The notes below the pieces were generated by a model. That model did no database searches and was not told the origin of the DNA. It saw only the letters and a program-made list of their open reading frames with translations. DNA of 64,000 bases from Roseofilum reptotaenium CS-1145 (GTDB lineage Bacteria; Cyanobacteriota; Cyanobacteriia; Cyanobacteriales; Desertifilaceae): assembly GCF_028330985.1 (NCBI RefSeq), contig NZ_JAQMUE010000105.1, positions 1 to 64,000 on the forward strand, read 5' to 3'. The stretch's first letter is position 1; every line of letters begins with the position of its first letter. The translations under genes were made by a program, and so were the position numbers. Below are positions 51,875 through 60,722 of the stretch, one piece after another.

Positions 51875-53068
51875 CTATCTATTTTGGCTTTCAAGACTCG
51901 CCAGGACATCCAATTTTATTGAATTCACAAAGTCTACTTCTTGACGATTATTTTTTGCCCAAATTTCTCTATTGATACGATCTTTATCCAGAACATCATC
52001 TATATTTTTAGGAGTTAAAAGAAGCCCAAAATCATCAAACTCTTTTTTCTCTTCATTACCTAAAACACGATTCACAACCAAGTCCCCAATCGGCTTTATA
52101 TAATGAGAGTCATCAACATAATTATTCATAGTTTCAGATAGGGGTTCAGTCGTAATACTATTATAATTGAAAAAATCCCAAACAGGCGCGATCGAAACCA
52201 TTCGTCTTTTCCAATCTTCCAAAACACTCCATTTCCCACTGGCATAAATTGATTCTAGTCGAATCGCATGAGCAGGAGAAAAATAAATAATCAATTCTAC
52301 ATTATGTTTTTGACACAGATCAACAATTTTTTGAAACTCGTGAATATATTCTTCTGATAGTTTATAATCATGATGTAACTTAAAATAAAGTTTTGTAGAT
52401 CCCTCAAATCGAATGGTTGTATTACCGTCCTCTTTCTTGAAGTAAGGCAAGAACCCCTGTTGTGATAATGCTTCTTCATTCTCCGATCCTTCTACACTTG
52501 CTTCAATAGTTTCTTGGCTCGCTTCCAGGGTATCTAAAGATAACAGAGTATTGAGAAAATCTTCAAAAACAATATGTTTTTTTTCTAAACGAGACTCAGT
52601 AAAACTGGGCTGATTGTCTAAATTTTCATTAAACATAAAGAAATCCAACCCTAAAATCACTCTCTGTAAATTTGGATTATTCACGAGTGTGTGCTCAACA
52701 TATCTCCTCAGTTCATAAATATTTGCACCATTAAGACCTAGGTTATAAACAGGGGCAAAAGTTTGTAGGGATGGATGATTGGGATCTAAAGCTCTTTTCA
52801 TTCTGGATGAGCCAAGTAAAATAGTATTGGGTTTAAGATGAATAATCTCTATGGCTTTATAGAGCCTATCATTATTTTCCTTGTTGGGTTTATGATGATT
52901 TAATCCATAAACCACAAATTTTTCATCATATACTCCGTAGGGATCAATTATCATATTGAAGCTCCCCACGACAATTAACGGTAGGGCCATAAATGAAAAG
53001 AATAAAATATTAAAAAATATGTGCTTTTTGTCTTTTCTTTTAAAAGGCAGATTACTTTTATAGATCAT
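51875..53068 (-). CDS. SGNH-like partner of MBOAT acyltransferase (copy 1)
   Basis: 397 residues with one N-terminal membrane anchor (IFFNILFFSFMALPLIVVGSF). TILLGSSRMKRAL (about 82-94, Ser87/88) and DDSHYIKPIGD near residue 327 give the Ser and Asp-x-His of SGNH/GDSL-type proteins such as AlgJ, AlgX and DltD. In those systems an MBOAT protein carries the acyl chain across the membrane and the SGNH partner places it on the target outside. It lies 21 bp downstream of an MBOAT gene, which supports this pairing. Confidence 0.75.
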   Translation of the reverse strand: MIYKSNLPFKRKDKKHIFFNILFFSFMALPLIVVGSFNMIIDPYGVYDEKFVVYGLNHHKPNKENNDRLYKAIEIIHLKPNTILLGSSRMKRALDPNHPSLQTFAPVYNLGLNGANIYELRRYVEHTLVNNPNLQRVILGLDFFMFNENLDNQPSFTESRLEKKHIVFEDFLNTLLSLDTLEASQETIEASVEGSENEEALSQQGFLPYFKKEDGNTTIRFEGSTKLYFKLHHDYKLSEEYIHEFQKIVDLCQKHNVELIIYFSPAHAIRLESIYASGKWSVLEDWKRRMVSIAPVWDFFNYNSITTEPLSETMNNYVDDSHYIKPIGDLVVNRVLGNEEKKEFDDFGLLLTPKNIDDVLDKDRINREIWAKNNRQEVDFVNSIKLDVLASLESQNR

Positions 53069-53089
53069 TTTTGATTCATCGGGAATAAG

Positions 53090-54571
53090 TTAGAACTGAA
53101 AATACAAAAATTCTGATACACGATTCATAGATAATAAGCAGATTCCGGTTAATAAACCCAGGCAACAAGACCAGATAAAATCAGGTTTAAATTTGTGCAT
53201 CAATTCTTGGGTATTTGGCATATATTTGACAGCAATGGTTAAGAGGACTAGAATTACAAATGGTAAGCGATCGCTATCCCAAAACTCTGGCAAGTAATTC
53301 AACGATCGCCAGGATTGAACTTGAATTCCAAATTGAGTTAATATAGCTAATCTTCCGGTTGGCTCTCCAGGTAAAACCAATCCATTTCCAGCCATCATAA
53401 CTTGTAAAATTTTCAGCCCGTTCGATAGGGTATCGGCTCTAAATAAAACCCAGGCTCCAATAACAGACAAAAACGTAATTAACCACGATAGAAGCTTAGG
53501 TAGAGAAATATTTAACTTACGCCAACCATGATTAACACAAAGATAGAAACCGTGCAGTCCTCCCCAAATCACATAAGTCCAACCTGCACCATGCCATAAT
53601 CCCCCAAGCAACATGGTCATCATTAGATTAGTATAACGCTGAACTTCTCCTTGACGACTACCTCCTAGAGGAATATAGAGATAATCCCGCAGGAAGTTAG
53701 ATAAAGTAATGTGCCAACGTCGCCAAAAATCACTAATGGACGTGGCTTTGTAAGGGGAATTAAAGTTAATGGGTAAGTTAATATTAAACAATAATCCTAA
53801 ACCGATCGCCATATCAGAGTAGCCAGAGAAGTCAAAGTACAGTTGATAGGTATAACTGAGCACACCAACCCAGGATTCAATGAAAGTAATTTCATTGGGG
53901 TGATCGAATACGGTAGCGACCCAAGGGGAAAGATTATCCGCGATTAAAACCTTCTTACATAATCCCAGGCTAAATAATACTAGACCTCGGCTAAAATTCT
54001 CATGGGAAAAAACATACCTTCTAAGGTTCCGTAATTGCGGGATCAATTCATCATGACGAAGAATAGGACCAGCAATCAATTGAGGAAAGAAGACGACAAA
54101 TAAGCTATAGGTTAAAATATCATAGTTGAGGTCTTTCGTTTCTCCTCGATAGGCATCGACCAGATAAGCAATTTGGGTAAAGGTATAAAAAGAGATTGCT
54201 AAGGGTAAAATAATTGTAGGAATAGAGAAGTTAGCCTGAATAACTTGGTTGACAGAAGTGATGAAGAAGTTCGCATACTTGTAGTAACCAATCGTGACTA
54301 AATTGAGAGTAATCCCGATCCAGAGTAAGGTTTTAGCAGATTGACTTTTGGGTTGAGCATAGGCAATGCTCTTTCCCATTTGATAGTTAAAAATAACGGA
54401 TATGAACAGGAGGGGCAAGTAAGCAATATTCCAATAGGCATAAAATGCAAAGGAAGCCGCAGTTAACCAAACTTGAGATGCTTTGATCAATTTGAATTGA
54501 TTTAAAGTCAAAAATACCGTTAAGGTTATCGGTAAAAATACAAAAATAAAAATGTAAGAGTTGAACAGCAT
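53090..54571 (-). CDS. MBOAT family O-acyltransferase (copy 1, AlgI-like)
   Basis: 493 residues, ten or more membrane segments. MBOAT hallmarks are DFSGYSDMAIGLGLLFNINLPINFNSPY, SISDFWRRWHITLSNFLRDYLYIPLGG and the invariant His residues in LGGLWHGAGWTYVIWGGLHGFYL. AlgI/DltB-like members pass an acyl group from a carrier protein through the membrane to an extracytoplasmic acceptor. The acyl carrier protein and its loading enzymes are encoded further upstream in the same operon. Confidence 0.92.
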   Translation of the reverse strand: MLFNSYIFIFVFLPITLTVFLTLNQFKLIKASQVWLTAASFAFYAYWNIAYLPLLFISVIFNYQMGKSIAYAQPKSQSAKTLLWIGITLNLVTIGYYKYANFFITSVNQVIQANFSIPTIILPLAISFYTFTQIAYLVDAYRGETKDLNYDILTYSLFVVFFPQLIAGPILRHDELIPQLRNLRRYVFSHENFSRGLVLFSLGLCKKVLIADNLSPWVATVFDHPNEITFIESWVGVLSYTYQLYFDFSGYSDMAIGLGLLFNINLPINFNSPYKATSISDFWRRWHITLSNFLRDYLYIPLGGSRQGEVQRYTNLMMTMLLGGLWHGAGWTYVIWGGLHGFYLCVNHGWRKLNISLPKLLSWLITFLSVIGAWVLFRADTLSNGLKILQVMMAGNGLVLPGEPTGRLAILTQFGIQVQSWRSLNYLPEFWDSDRLPFVILVLLTIAVKYMPNTQELMHKFKPDFIWSCCLGLLTGICLLSMNRVSEFLYFQF

Positions 54572-54617
54572 TTTTGTTTTTGAGAAAAGAGAACTATCAA
54601 AACTGAGTTAACTTTGG

Positions 54618-56468
54618 TTACTCATTAGAACAAGATTGATCCCAATGGGTTGTTTGTTCAACAGTTTGGTCTTCCCCTGGGGGGACAGTGCGCTCATCCA
54701 TAAAATAGACTGTGATTTGATCCATTTGTTGTTCACCGGTATGATTTTGATTCCAAGTTCGGCATAAGTAGTCACCGAAATAAGGATAAAGACGTTTACC
54801 AATCGATCGATTCAGGTTGATATAATAGGTTCGCCACTGCATGTTCGGATACCAGCGATTCCGTTGTTTGAGAGTTGGTTTTTCCCAACTTACTTCCCCT
54901 GTTTTTCGGTTGAGAAGATCTACGGATGTGCCATCTTTCAGTTGGCCTTGAATGATGTGCCAGCCATCATCTTTAGGAGGAGAGGGGGCAAAAATACTCC
55001 ATCCTTGATCTAAGCGAGTTAAACCTCCAAATCCTTCTATTCTCTGAAAAGTTCTTTTGGATAGAATTCGATTGATGGTATGGTCTCGACTTAGGGTTCT
55101 GTTGGCTAATTTTTTAATGTTCCAAAAGGTGGCATAAGCAAATAGCAAGATCGCCACTACACTTAAGAAAGAAGATGGTCGAACAACTAATGGACGGAAT
55201 TTAAAGGGAGCGGTAAACTTACCGGCAAATTTACGGTTATTGGCAATAGTCTCATAGAATTTATTACCCAAATTCATTAAGGGTTGCCAACGTAAAACTC
55301 TGGCAAAAGGCTTGAAGATGGGAGATAAACTAACTACATAGGCGATCGCGTCCCACTTAAAACGGCGCTTCTCTTGCCAATCTACCACTACCCAAGAATT
55401 GTAGGCTTCCATATCAGCGTAAATTGAGGGTTCATTTTGAGCGCAGATGAGGGGAGTAGTACCGGGTAGAACTAAGAACGTTCGCAGTAGATAAACCACT
55501 TTTTTGCAAAAACCACACTCTGCGTCATAGTAAATTTTTAATCCCATGCGTTGTGGAGTGGCTACACGCTTTTCGAGATAATCCCAAAATTCACTCGGAA
55601 GAAAAACTAACCAGCTTGCACTGCTAAGAAATGGAAAAATTCCAATTTCAAATCCTAAGCCAAAGCTAATATGGAGAAGAATAAACGTTATAACTGTGAG
55701 CGTTCTAACGATAGGAGTCCGAAAGGGGACAAATAGCAATAAAGGGCCTAACCATTCAATCACTAATGTGGCATGAGTTGCCAGAGTCATGAGCGGGGGG
55801 AAATTCAAACCCCATTCAGCGACTGGAGTAGCATATTGATCAAAACTAAAAGCGTAATAAACTGCATCGCCGTCAGGGAACCAAATTGAACTACTGACTT
55901 TGAAGGCAGCAGAAAACATATAGATATAGCATTGCTGAAAATGTAAGGCTAAGGTTGCTCCAGTTAAAATTCGTTTGGGAAGTTTTTCACGTGAAGAGTT
56001 GAGCGCACTATCGATGGAATAGGTAGCTCCTAAAGGTAAAAACATTGCCCAAAACATTAGTGCCCTAATTACATCATCAGCAGCAAAAATAACAAATGGA
56101 TGGCGATTATGAAGAGAAATTAATAAGGCCCAAGATGCAATGGTGGCTAATCGAGTTCTGTACCCAACCAGCATTCCTAATGCCATGAGTAAAGCAAAGG
56201 AAAATAATAGGGCTTGAACAATGGTTTGACCGCTGAGAGCATGAATTGACCAATACCCAGGTTTGAGAAGTTCAAATAAGACAGGTGTGGGCAAAACACC
56301 TTCATTAGAGTATAGGTCTCTGATATCTCTAGAGCGGATCAATAAATCGGCGATTAAGACGAGGGATAAACCGATTCGGAATAAGGCAAAAGAGCGCAAG
56401 TCTAACCCAAATATCTGTTCTAGTTTATTGCGCCAGGGAGATAAGACTGATTTGCTTTCACTCACCAT
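54618..56468 (-). CDS. HTTM domain protein fused to a DCC (DUF393) thiol-oxidoreductase domain
   Basis: 616 residues. Residues 1 to about 300 form the HTTM domain (horizontally transferred transmembrane, related to vitamin K-dependent gamma-carboxylase): FALFRIGLSLVLIADLLIRSRDI, LHNRHPFVIFAADDVIRALMFWAMFLPLG, HFQQCYIYMFSAAFKVSSSIWF. Residues of about 310-430 carry a DCC domain with KIYYDAECGFCKKVVYLLR, whose CxxC is the presumed redox pair. A further membrane span and a polar C-terminal domain of about 170 residues follow. The reaction is unknown; carboxylation or redox chemistry at the membrane is possible. It lies 46 bp before the MBOAT copy 1 gene. Confidence 0.82.
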   Translation of the reverse strand: MVSESKSVLSPWRNKLEQIFGLDLRSFALFRIGLSLVLIADLLIRSRDIRDLYSNEGVLPTPVLFELLKPGYWSIHALSGQTIVQALLFSFALLMALGMLVGYRTRLATIASWALLISLHNRHPFVIFAADDVIRALMFWAMFLPLGATYSIDSALNSSREKLPKRILTGATLALHFQQCYIYMFSAAFKVSSSIWFPDGDAVYYAFSFDQYATPVAEWGLNFPPLMTLATHATLVIEWLGPLLLFVPFRTPIVRTLTVITFILLHISFGLGFEIGIFPFLSSASWLVFLPSEFWDYLEKRVATPQRMGLKIYYDAECGFCKKVVYLLRTFLVLPGTTPLICAQNEPSIYADMEAYNSWVVVDWQEKRRFKWDAIAYVVSLSPIFKPFARVLRWQPLMNLGNKFYETIANNRKFAGKFTAPFKFRPLVVRPSSFLSVVAILLFAYATFWNIKKLANRTLSRDHTINRILSKRTFQRIEGFGGLTRLDQGWSIFAPSPPKDDGWHIIQGQLKDGTSVDLLNRKTGEVSWEKPTLKQRNRWYPNMQWRTYYINLNRSIGKRLYPYFGDYLCRTWNQNHTGEQQMDQITVYFMDERTVPPGEDQTVEQTTHWDQSCSNE

Positions 56469-56492
56469 TGTATGACCCTCTATTTTAAAGTT

Positions 56493-57752
56493 CTATTGAA
56501 TACCTGTGGGATAGTTTTTAGCTTTACGTTTTCGAGTTTTAAAAATCCAATTTACCCATCCCATCCACCATCCTTGTAACCAACTGAGGAAAACTTGTAG
56601 GCGATGAGAGATTGTGGGCATCCTAATTAAATAAACCAGATTTCTAAATAAAAAAGCAAGCGATCCATGAAAATGTAGACCAAAGCTAGATACTGCTGCG
56701 TCATTCACTCCTACGGTTATCATTTCGCCTAAATGAAGATACCGAAACTTTTTGAGTCGTTTTTGGTGGACTCTAGACCGGAGATTTTTGGCTGCAACTG
56801 GTGCTTGTTGATATGCAGCTTGAGCTGTCCGGGGAATTTCTGAGTTACTGGGGATATCGGCAATATCGCCCAAGGCAAATACTTCTGGATATCCTTTTAA
56901 CTGAAGGGTAGGTTCGACTAATAATTGTCCATAACGATTATGTTCACAGTCTAGATCTAAAACCCACGATCGCGCTTTAGTCCCTGTTGTCCAAATCACT
57001 AAGTCAGTCGGCAATGTTATGGTTTCATTGGCTTGTTCGACGATTAACCGATTGGCTTGGACTAAGTTAACTTGGGTTAGGAAACTAATCCTTACGTTTC
57101 TTTCTTCCAGTGCTTTTTCAGCGGTGAGGCGAGTTGCTTTGGTAAAAGATCGCAGAATTCTATCTCCCCTCGTAATTAAACGGACTTCTGCTTTCTGTCC
57201 TAAATAGTCTGCAATTTTCGTGGCTAATTCGACTCCAGAAGGACCCCCTCCGACAATGGCTATTTGGACAGGAGCTTTGCTTAGACTCCGAAAATCCTGT
57301 AATTTCTTTTTTAAAAATTCAGTATCCTTTAGAGTCCGAAAACTGACAGCATGTTCTTTGACTCCAGGGACATTATCGATCAGACTCTTTACTCCTACTG
57401 CAATAATCAAATAATCATACTGAAGTTCTCCCCTGTCTTGTAGGTAAACTTGCTGTTTTTTTAAATCAGTTCCTAGGATATGATCTTGATAGAATTTGAT
57501 TTTTTTCTGGCGAATTAACTTCGAGAAGGGGGGGGCAATTTCCCAAATTTGAAGTTCATTGGTAATTAATTCATAGAGTAAAGGGGTAAATAAAATATGA
57601 TCGTTTTGATCGATGAGGGTGACTTGTAGTTCAGAAAAGCGCTGGAGATATAAGGCCGCATAGAGTCCTCCAAATCCTCCCCCAAGAATACAGACCTTGA
57701 AAGGGGATTGAATGCTTGTATGAGGGGAGGAAAGATCAATAGGAGTATGCAT
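56493..57752 (-). CDS. Type II NADH dehydrogenase-like flavoprotein
   Basis: 419 residues. FAD-binding GGGFGGLYAALYLQR near the N-terminus, the second Rossmann motif AIVGGGPSGVELATKIA for NAD(P)H, and the FALGDIADIPSN segment that contacts FAD are all present. NDH-2 enzymes move electrons from NADH to quinone at the membrane surface; the basic, amphipathic C-terminus (SWLQGWWMGWVNWIFKTRKRK) fits membrane attachment. In this operon it may serve a desaturation or redox step (for example for the DCC or dehydrogenase proteins) rather than general respiration. It is 2 bp from the SGNH gene upstream. Confidence 0.87.
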   Translation of the reverse strand: MHTPIDLSSPHTSIQSPFKVCILGGGFGGLYAALYLQRFSELQVTLIDQNDHILFTPLLYELITNELQIWEIAPPFSKLIRQKKIKFYQDHILGTDLKKQQVYLQDRGELQYDYLIIAVGVKSLIDNVPGVKEHAVSFRTLKDTEFLKKKLQDFRSLSKAPVQIAIVGGGPSGVELATKIADYLGQKAEVRLITRGDRILRSFTKATRLTAEKALEERNVRISFLTQVNLVQANRLIVEQANETITLPTDLVIWTTGTKARSWVLDLDCEHNRYGQLLVEPTLQLKGYPEVFALGDIADIPSNSEIPRTAQAAYQQAPVAAKNLRSRVHQKRLKKFRYLHLGEMITVGVNDAAVSSFGLHFHGSLAFLFRNLVYLIRMPTISHRLQVFLSWLQGWWMGWVNWIFKTRKRKAKNYPTGIQ

Positions 57753-57754
57753 GA

Positions 57755-58714
57755 TCAGTTTTGGCCAGAGGTGGGATTGGGTTCGGGTAAAGAATCTAGA
57801 ATGGGTTTCAATTCTTTGACAAGCTGCTCACCTCTAACTTTCCTCCCTTCAGGATTTAAATGGTAATGGGTATCGGCAAACCAGCTAACATTACTTTGAA
57901 CATTTAAGGTATCTGGATCGTAAATTAAGGGAGCTATTTTTTCGAGTTTTTCGATGGTGATTTGTACATTTTTGATGGTTTTGTCGTTTCTATCGCCATA
58001 AATCCAAGGCAACGATAGGATGAGTGTACCGCCTTTGGCTTCCACTTCAGTTTTAAACTGACTAATCCGCTTAATTGCATGTTTGGAAGGGGGTTTGTTA
58101 ACGACCATTTGCCACCACTTTCCAGTACGCTCTTGATAAGCAATGGGGTCTCCTTGGGCGGTGACATCTGAATAGTAACCGGTTAATTTTCCTTCTTCAA
58201 TTAAGTCCCATGTGGATTCAACGGCTCCCCGAAGGGTGAGAACGCCTAATAAGAAGCCTTCTTGAGCAAGTTCTTTGGCAGGAATATTGCCAACTGTGGG
58301 TTGTCCGGTGGCAATGGCTAGAGCAGCGGAGCGATCGCTAATTCCATCGTCATCCCACAAAACAAAATTGTATTCTGGAATCAACAATACCACATCTCCA
58401 GGCTGAACATGCTGGAGAATACTGGGTAAAATGACATTTAATCCCACTGGACCGTCTAATCCGAGATTTAAGACCGGGATACCGAGTTGCTCCTGCAAGA
58501 GGACGGAATCAATGGTGAAATGAGCGCCCGATCCTCCCATAATCAGGAGTCTGCGGGGGGCTTCTATGGGTTCAGAGGCGATCGCCATCTTCGATTCATA
58601 TAACCTCCGTAACCAACTCAAATTCCCCCCATAGCGAGCATTATGGTAATAGCCGATACCCCATGCTATTCCCGCAATTAATACCCAACTGCCTAATCTT
58701 AGTGCTGTCTGCAT
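57755..58714 (-). CDS. SGNH-like partner of MBOAT acyltransferase (copy 2)
   Basis: 319 residues with an N-terminal anchor (LGSWVLIAGIAWGIGYY). LLIMGGSGAHFTIDSVLLQ (Ser62 region) followed by PVLNLGLDGPVGLNVILPSI, and DTHYHLNPEGRKVRGEQL near the end, give the SGNH-type Ser and Asp-x-x-His. It differs strongly from copy 1 outside the motifs, so the two pairs are not a recent duplication. It sits 17 bp after the second MBOAT gene, again as an MBOAT/SGNH pair. Confidence 0.75.
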   Translation of the reverse strand: MQTALRLGSWVLIAGIAWGIGYYHNARYGGNLSWLRRLYESKMAIASEPIEAPRRLLIMGGSGAHFTIDSVLLQEQLGIPVLNLGLDGPVGLNVILPSILQHVQPGDVVLLIPEYNFVLWDDDGISDRSAALAIATGQPTVGNIPAKELAQEGFLLGVLTLRGAVESTWDLIEEGKLTGYYSDVTAQGDPIAYQERTGKWWQMVVNKPPSKHAIKRISQFKTEVEAKGGTLILSLPWIYGDRNDKTIKNVQITIEKLEKIAPLIYDPDTLNVQSNVSWFADTHYHLNPEGRKVRGEQLVKELKPILDSLPEPNPTSGQN

Positions 58715-58731
58715 AGGTTTCTCAATCTAGT

Positions 58732-60189
58732 TTAGAAATCAAAATAGATAAACTCTGAAGGAGTATTTGCCCCAAGCAAAATAGCCAATCCTAATAATCC
58801 TCTGGAAACCCAAGGGGACACCAAGATATCATATTCTGCTCGTTTTTGCCAAACGGCCAAATGTTCAAGAAAGAGAACTCCTAAAGCTAAAGCCAGGGTG
58901 ACCATTAAAGCACTCATTTGATTGGTATTATAATCGCTAAAAACGGATGTAAAATTACCAAAAGAATAAGCCAACGGATTAATTAAGGATTTTAACTTCA
59001 GGACTAATCGACCGATATTAGTATCCATGAAGAATAGACAACCCAACGTTACAGAGACAAACGTTAATCCCCAAGAGATAAACTCAGTTTTAGAAGTCCA
59101 CTGTCCTATCAGCTTTTGGAAGGGACGACCGGCGTATCGTAAAACCAGAAGGAGTCCTCCATGATACGCGCCCCAGAGGATAAAATTCCAGGCGGCTCCA
59201 TGCCAAAAACCGGACAATGTAAACGTAACAAATAAGTAAAAGGGGGCCCATTTTTTGTTTCGGCCCATCAAAGGAATAAACACATAATCTCGGAACCAGT
59301 TACTTAGGGTAATATGCCAGCGCCGCCAAAATTCCTGAATACTAACAGAGGTATAGGGGGCTAAAAAATTAAGCTCTAGCTTGACTCCAAAAAACTTTGC
59401 AATGCCCACCGCCATAAAACTATAGCCCCCAAAGTCAAAGTAAATTCTGAGGGTAAAGAGAAAGGCATGGAACCAAATAAACCAAGCATTACTGGTTTCT
59501 TGTAACTCAATATAAGGGGCAATGTTATCGGCAAGGACAAATTTCATGAACATCCCTAAGGATAACCAGCGCAACCCATATTCTAAGTTTTCCACAGTAA
59601 ACTTAAACTGAAAGCCTTGGAGCTGGGGTAAAAGTTGACTACGCCGTTCAATTGGACCCGCAACAATTTGGGGGAAAAAGGCAATAAAGTTTACATAATC
59701 GACAAAATTAATCGGCTTTTTCCGCTTAGAGACATAGGAATCAACAACGAAAGCCACCATTTGAAACGTATAGAAGGAGATGCCTGGTGGAATTTGCTGG
59801 AATACCGGTAGCGGAAACGTTTGTTTCCAGTTAGAAGGGATCGTAAACCCTAAACCGATCACATCTTCAACCAAGAAAGTTAAGTATTTGAAGTAAGCTA
59901 AAACACTGACATCAAAAATAATTAAGGTTGCCGCCACTAGATAGGCTTTCCAACCTTTATACTGCAACATAAACTTCACCATCAGGTAATTAAAGATAAC
60001 CTGAAAGATGAAGATAATGAAGCTGGAGAAGCTAGCATTTAAGAATAAAATTAGGGACAGGAACATTAAGCCCAAGGTATCCAAATACCTTGGCCACAAG
60101 TTAAAACTTTTGCCAATGAGCCTAATTGTAAAAAATGGAACTGAAAATAAAAACAGAATCCACCAGAAAGAAAAATCGGAGAAGTTCAA
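58732..60189 (-). CDS. MBOAT family O-acyltransferase (copy 2)
   Basis: About 485 residues from the TTG at 60189, which has AAGAGAGGA upstream; the longest frame begins with another TTG at 60243 and adds 18 polar residues. Hallmarks are IYFDFGGYSFMAVGIAKFFG, VSIQEFWRRWHITLSNWFRDYVFIPLMG and LSGFWHGAAWNFILWGAYHGGLLL with the two invariant His. Sequence differs clearly from MBOAT copy 1, so they probably use different acceptors or acyl groups. It lies downstream of the acyl carrier protein gene, the likely acyl source. Confidence 0.9.
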   Translation of the reverse strand: MNFSDFSFWWILFLFSVPFFTIRLIGKSFNLWPRYLDTLGLMFLSLILFLNASFSSFIIFIFQVIFNYLMVKFMLQYKGWKAYLVAATLIIFDVSVLAYFKYLTFLVEDVIGLGFTIPSNWKQTFPLPVFQQIPPGISFYTFQMVAFVVDSYVSKRKKPINFVDYVNFIAFFPQIVAGPIERRSQLLPQLQGFQFKFTVENLEYGLRWLSLGMFMKFVLADNIAPYIELQETSNAWFIWFHAFLFTLRIYFDFGGYSFMAVGIAKFFGVKLELNFLAPYTSVSIQEFWRRWHITLSNWFRDYVFIPLMGRNKKWAPFYLFVTFTLSGFWHGAAWNFILWGAYHGGLLLVLRYAGRPFQKLIGQWTSKTEFISWGLTFVSVTLGCLFFMDTNIGRLVLKLKSLINPLAYSFGNFTSVFSDYNTNQMSALMVTLALALGVLFLEHLAVWQKRAEYDILVSPWVSRGLLGLAILLGANTPSEFIYFDF

Positions 60190-60313
60190 TGAGTGGCTTC
60201 CTCTCTTAACGCTGTGATCGGTGGGGTGAGACTTGATCTTCAACAGCTAAGGAGAGAAAAACCCCTCCTTAACTTCAAAAGTATAGCTGTCAGGGGAAAA
60301 ATAAGGGTTCAGT

Positions 60314-60703
60314 TTACTTACCTTTAAAGAATCCACCCCAGCCTGATTTCTTCGTTTTTTCTGCTGGTGCCGCCTTGGCTTCTTCTCCCTCTGAACTATC
60401 CAAGTCAGAAATATCAAATTCAGATACTAAATATTGGGCTGCATTTTCAATGGTGGGGTGATCCCAAAATAGAGTAGAGGGTAATTCTACATCATCTAGA
60501 TCTAGCCAATCTTCTAAGTCTCCCACTAAGGTTACCGCATCAATGGAATCTAAACCATAGCGAGTTAGAGATTCGCTAACATCAATTTCGTCTGGTTTTT
60601 TAGACAATACTTCAGCTAACTGGTTAACCAGCCAAGTTTGCAGCACTTCAACAGGTGATTGTTCAGTTTGAGTTTGTTCGGACGTAGAATTTTGAACTTG
60701 CAT
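60314..60703 (-). CDS. Acyl carrier protein
   Basis: 129 residues. The carrier domain spans about 18-98 with the phosphopantetheine Ser53 in RYGLDSIDAVTLVGDLEDWL and the typical LPSTLFWDHPTIENAAQYL helix. A C-terminal tail of about 30 residues, acidic then Lys/Gly-rich (EKTKKSGWGGFFKGK), extends past the domain and could dock to the membrane or to a partner enzyme. Gene order (ligase, dehydrogenase, carrier) shows that it receives the acyl group from the fatty acyl-AMP ligase. It lies 19 bp after the dehydrogenase gene. Confidence 0.9.
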   Translation of the reverse strand: MQVQNSTSEQTQTEQSPVEVLQTWLVNQLAEVLSKKPDEIDVSESLTRYGLDSIDAVTLVGDLEDWLDLDDVELPSTLFWDHPTIENAAQYLVSEFDISDLDSSEGEEAKAAPAEKTKKSGWGGFFKGK

Positions 60704-60722
60704 GGGTTGGAGTCTCCTCTGT

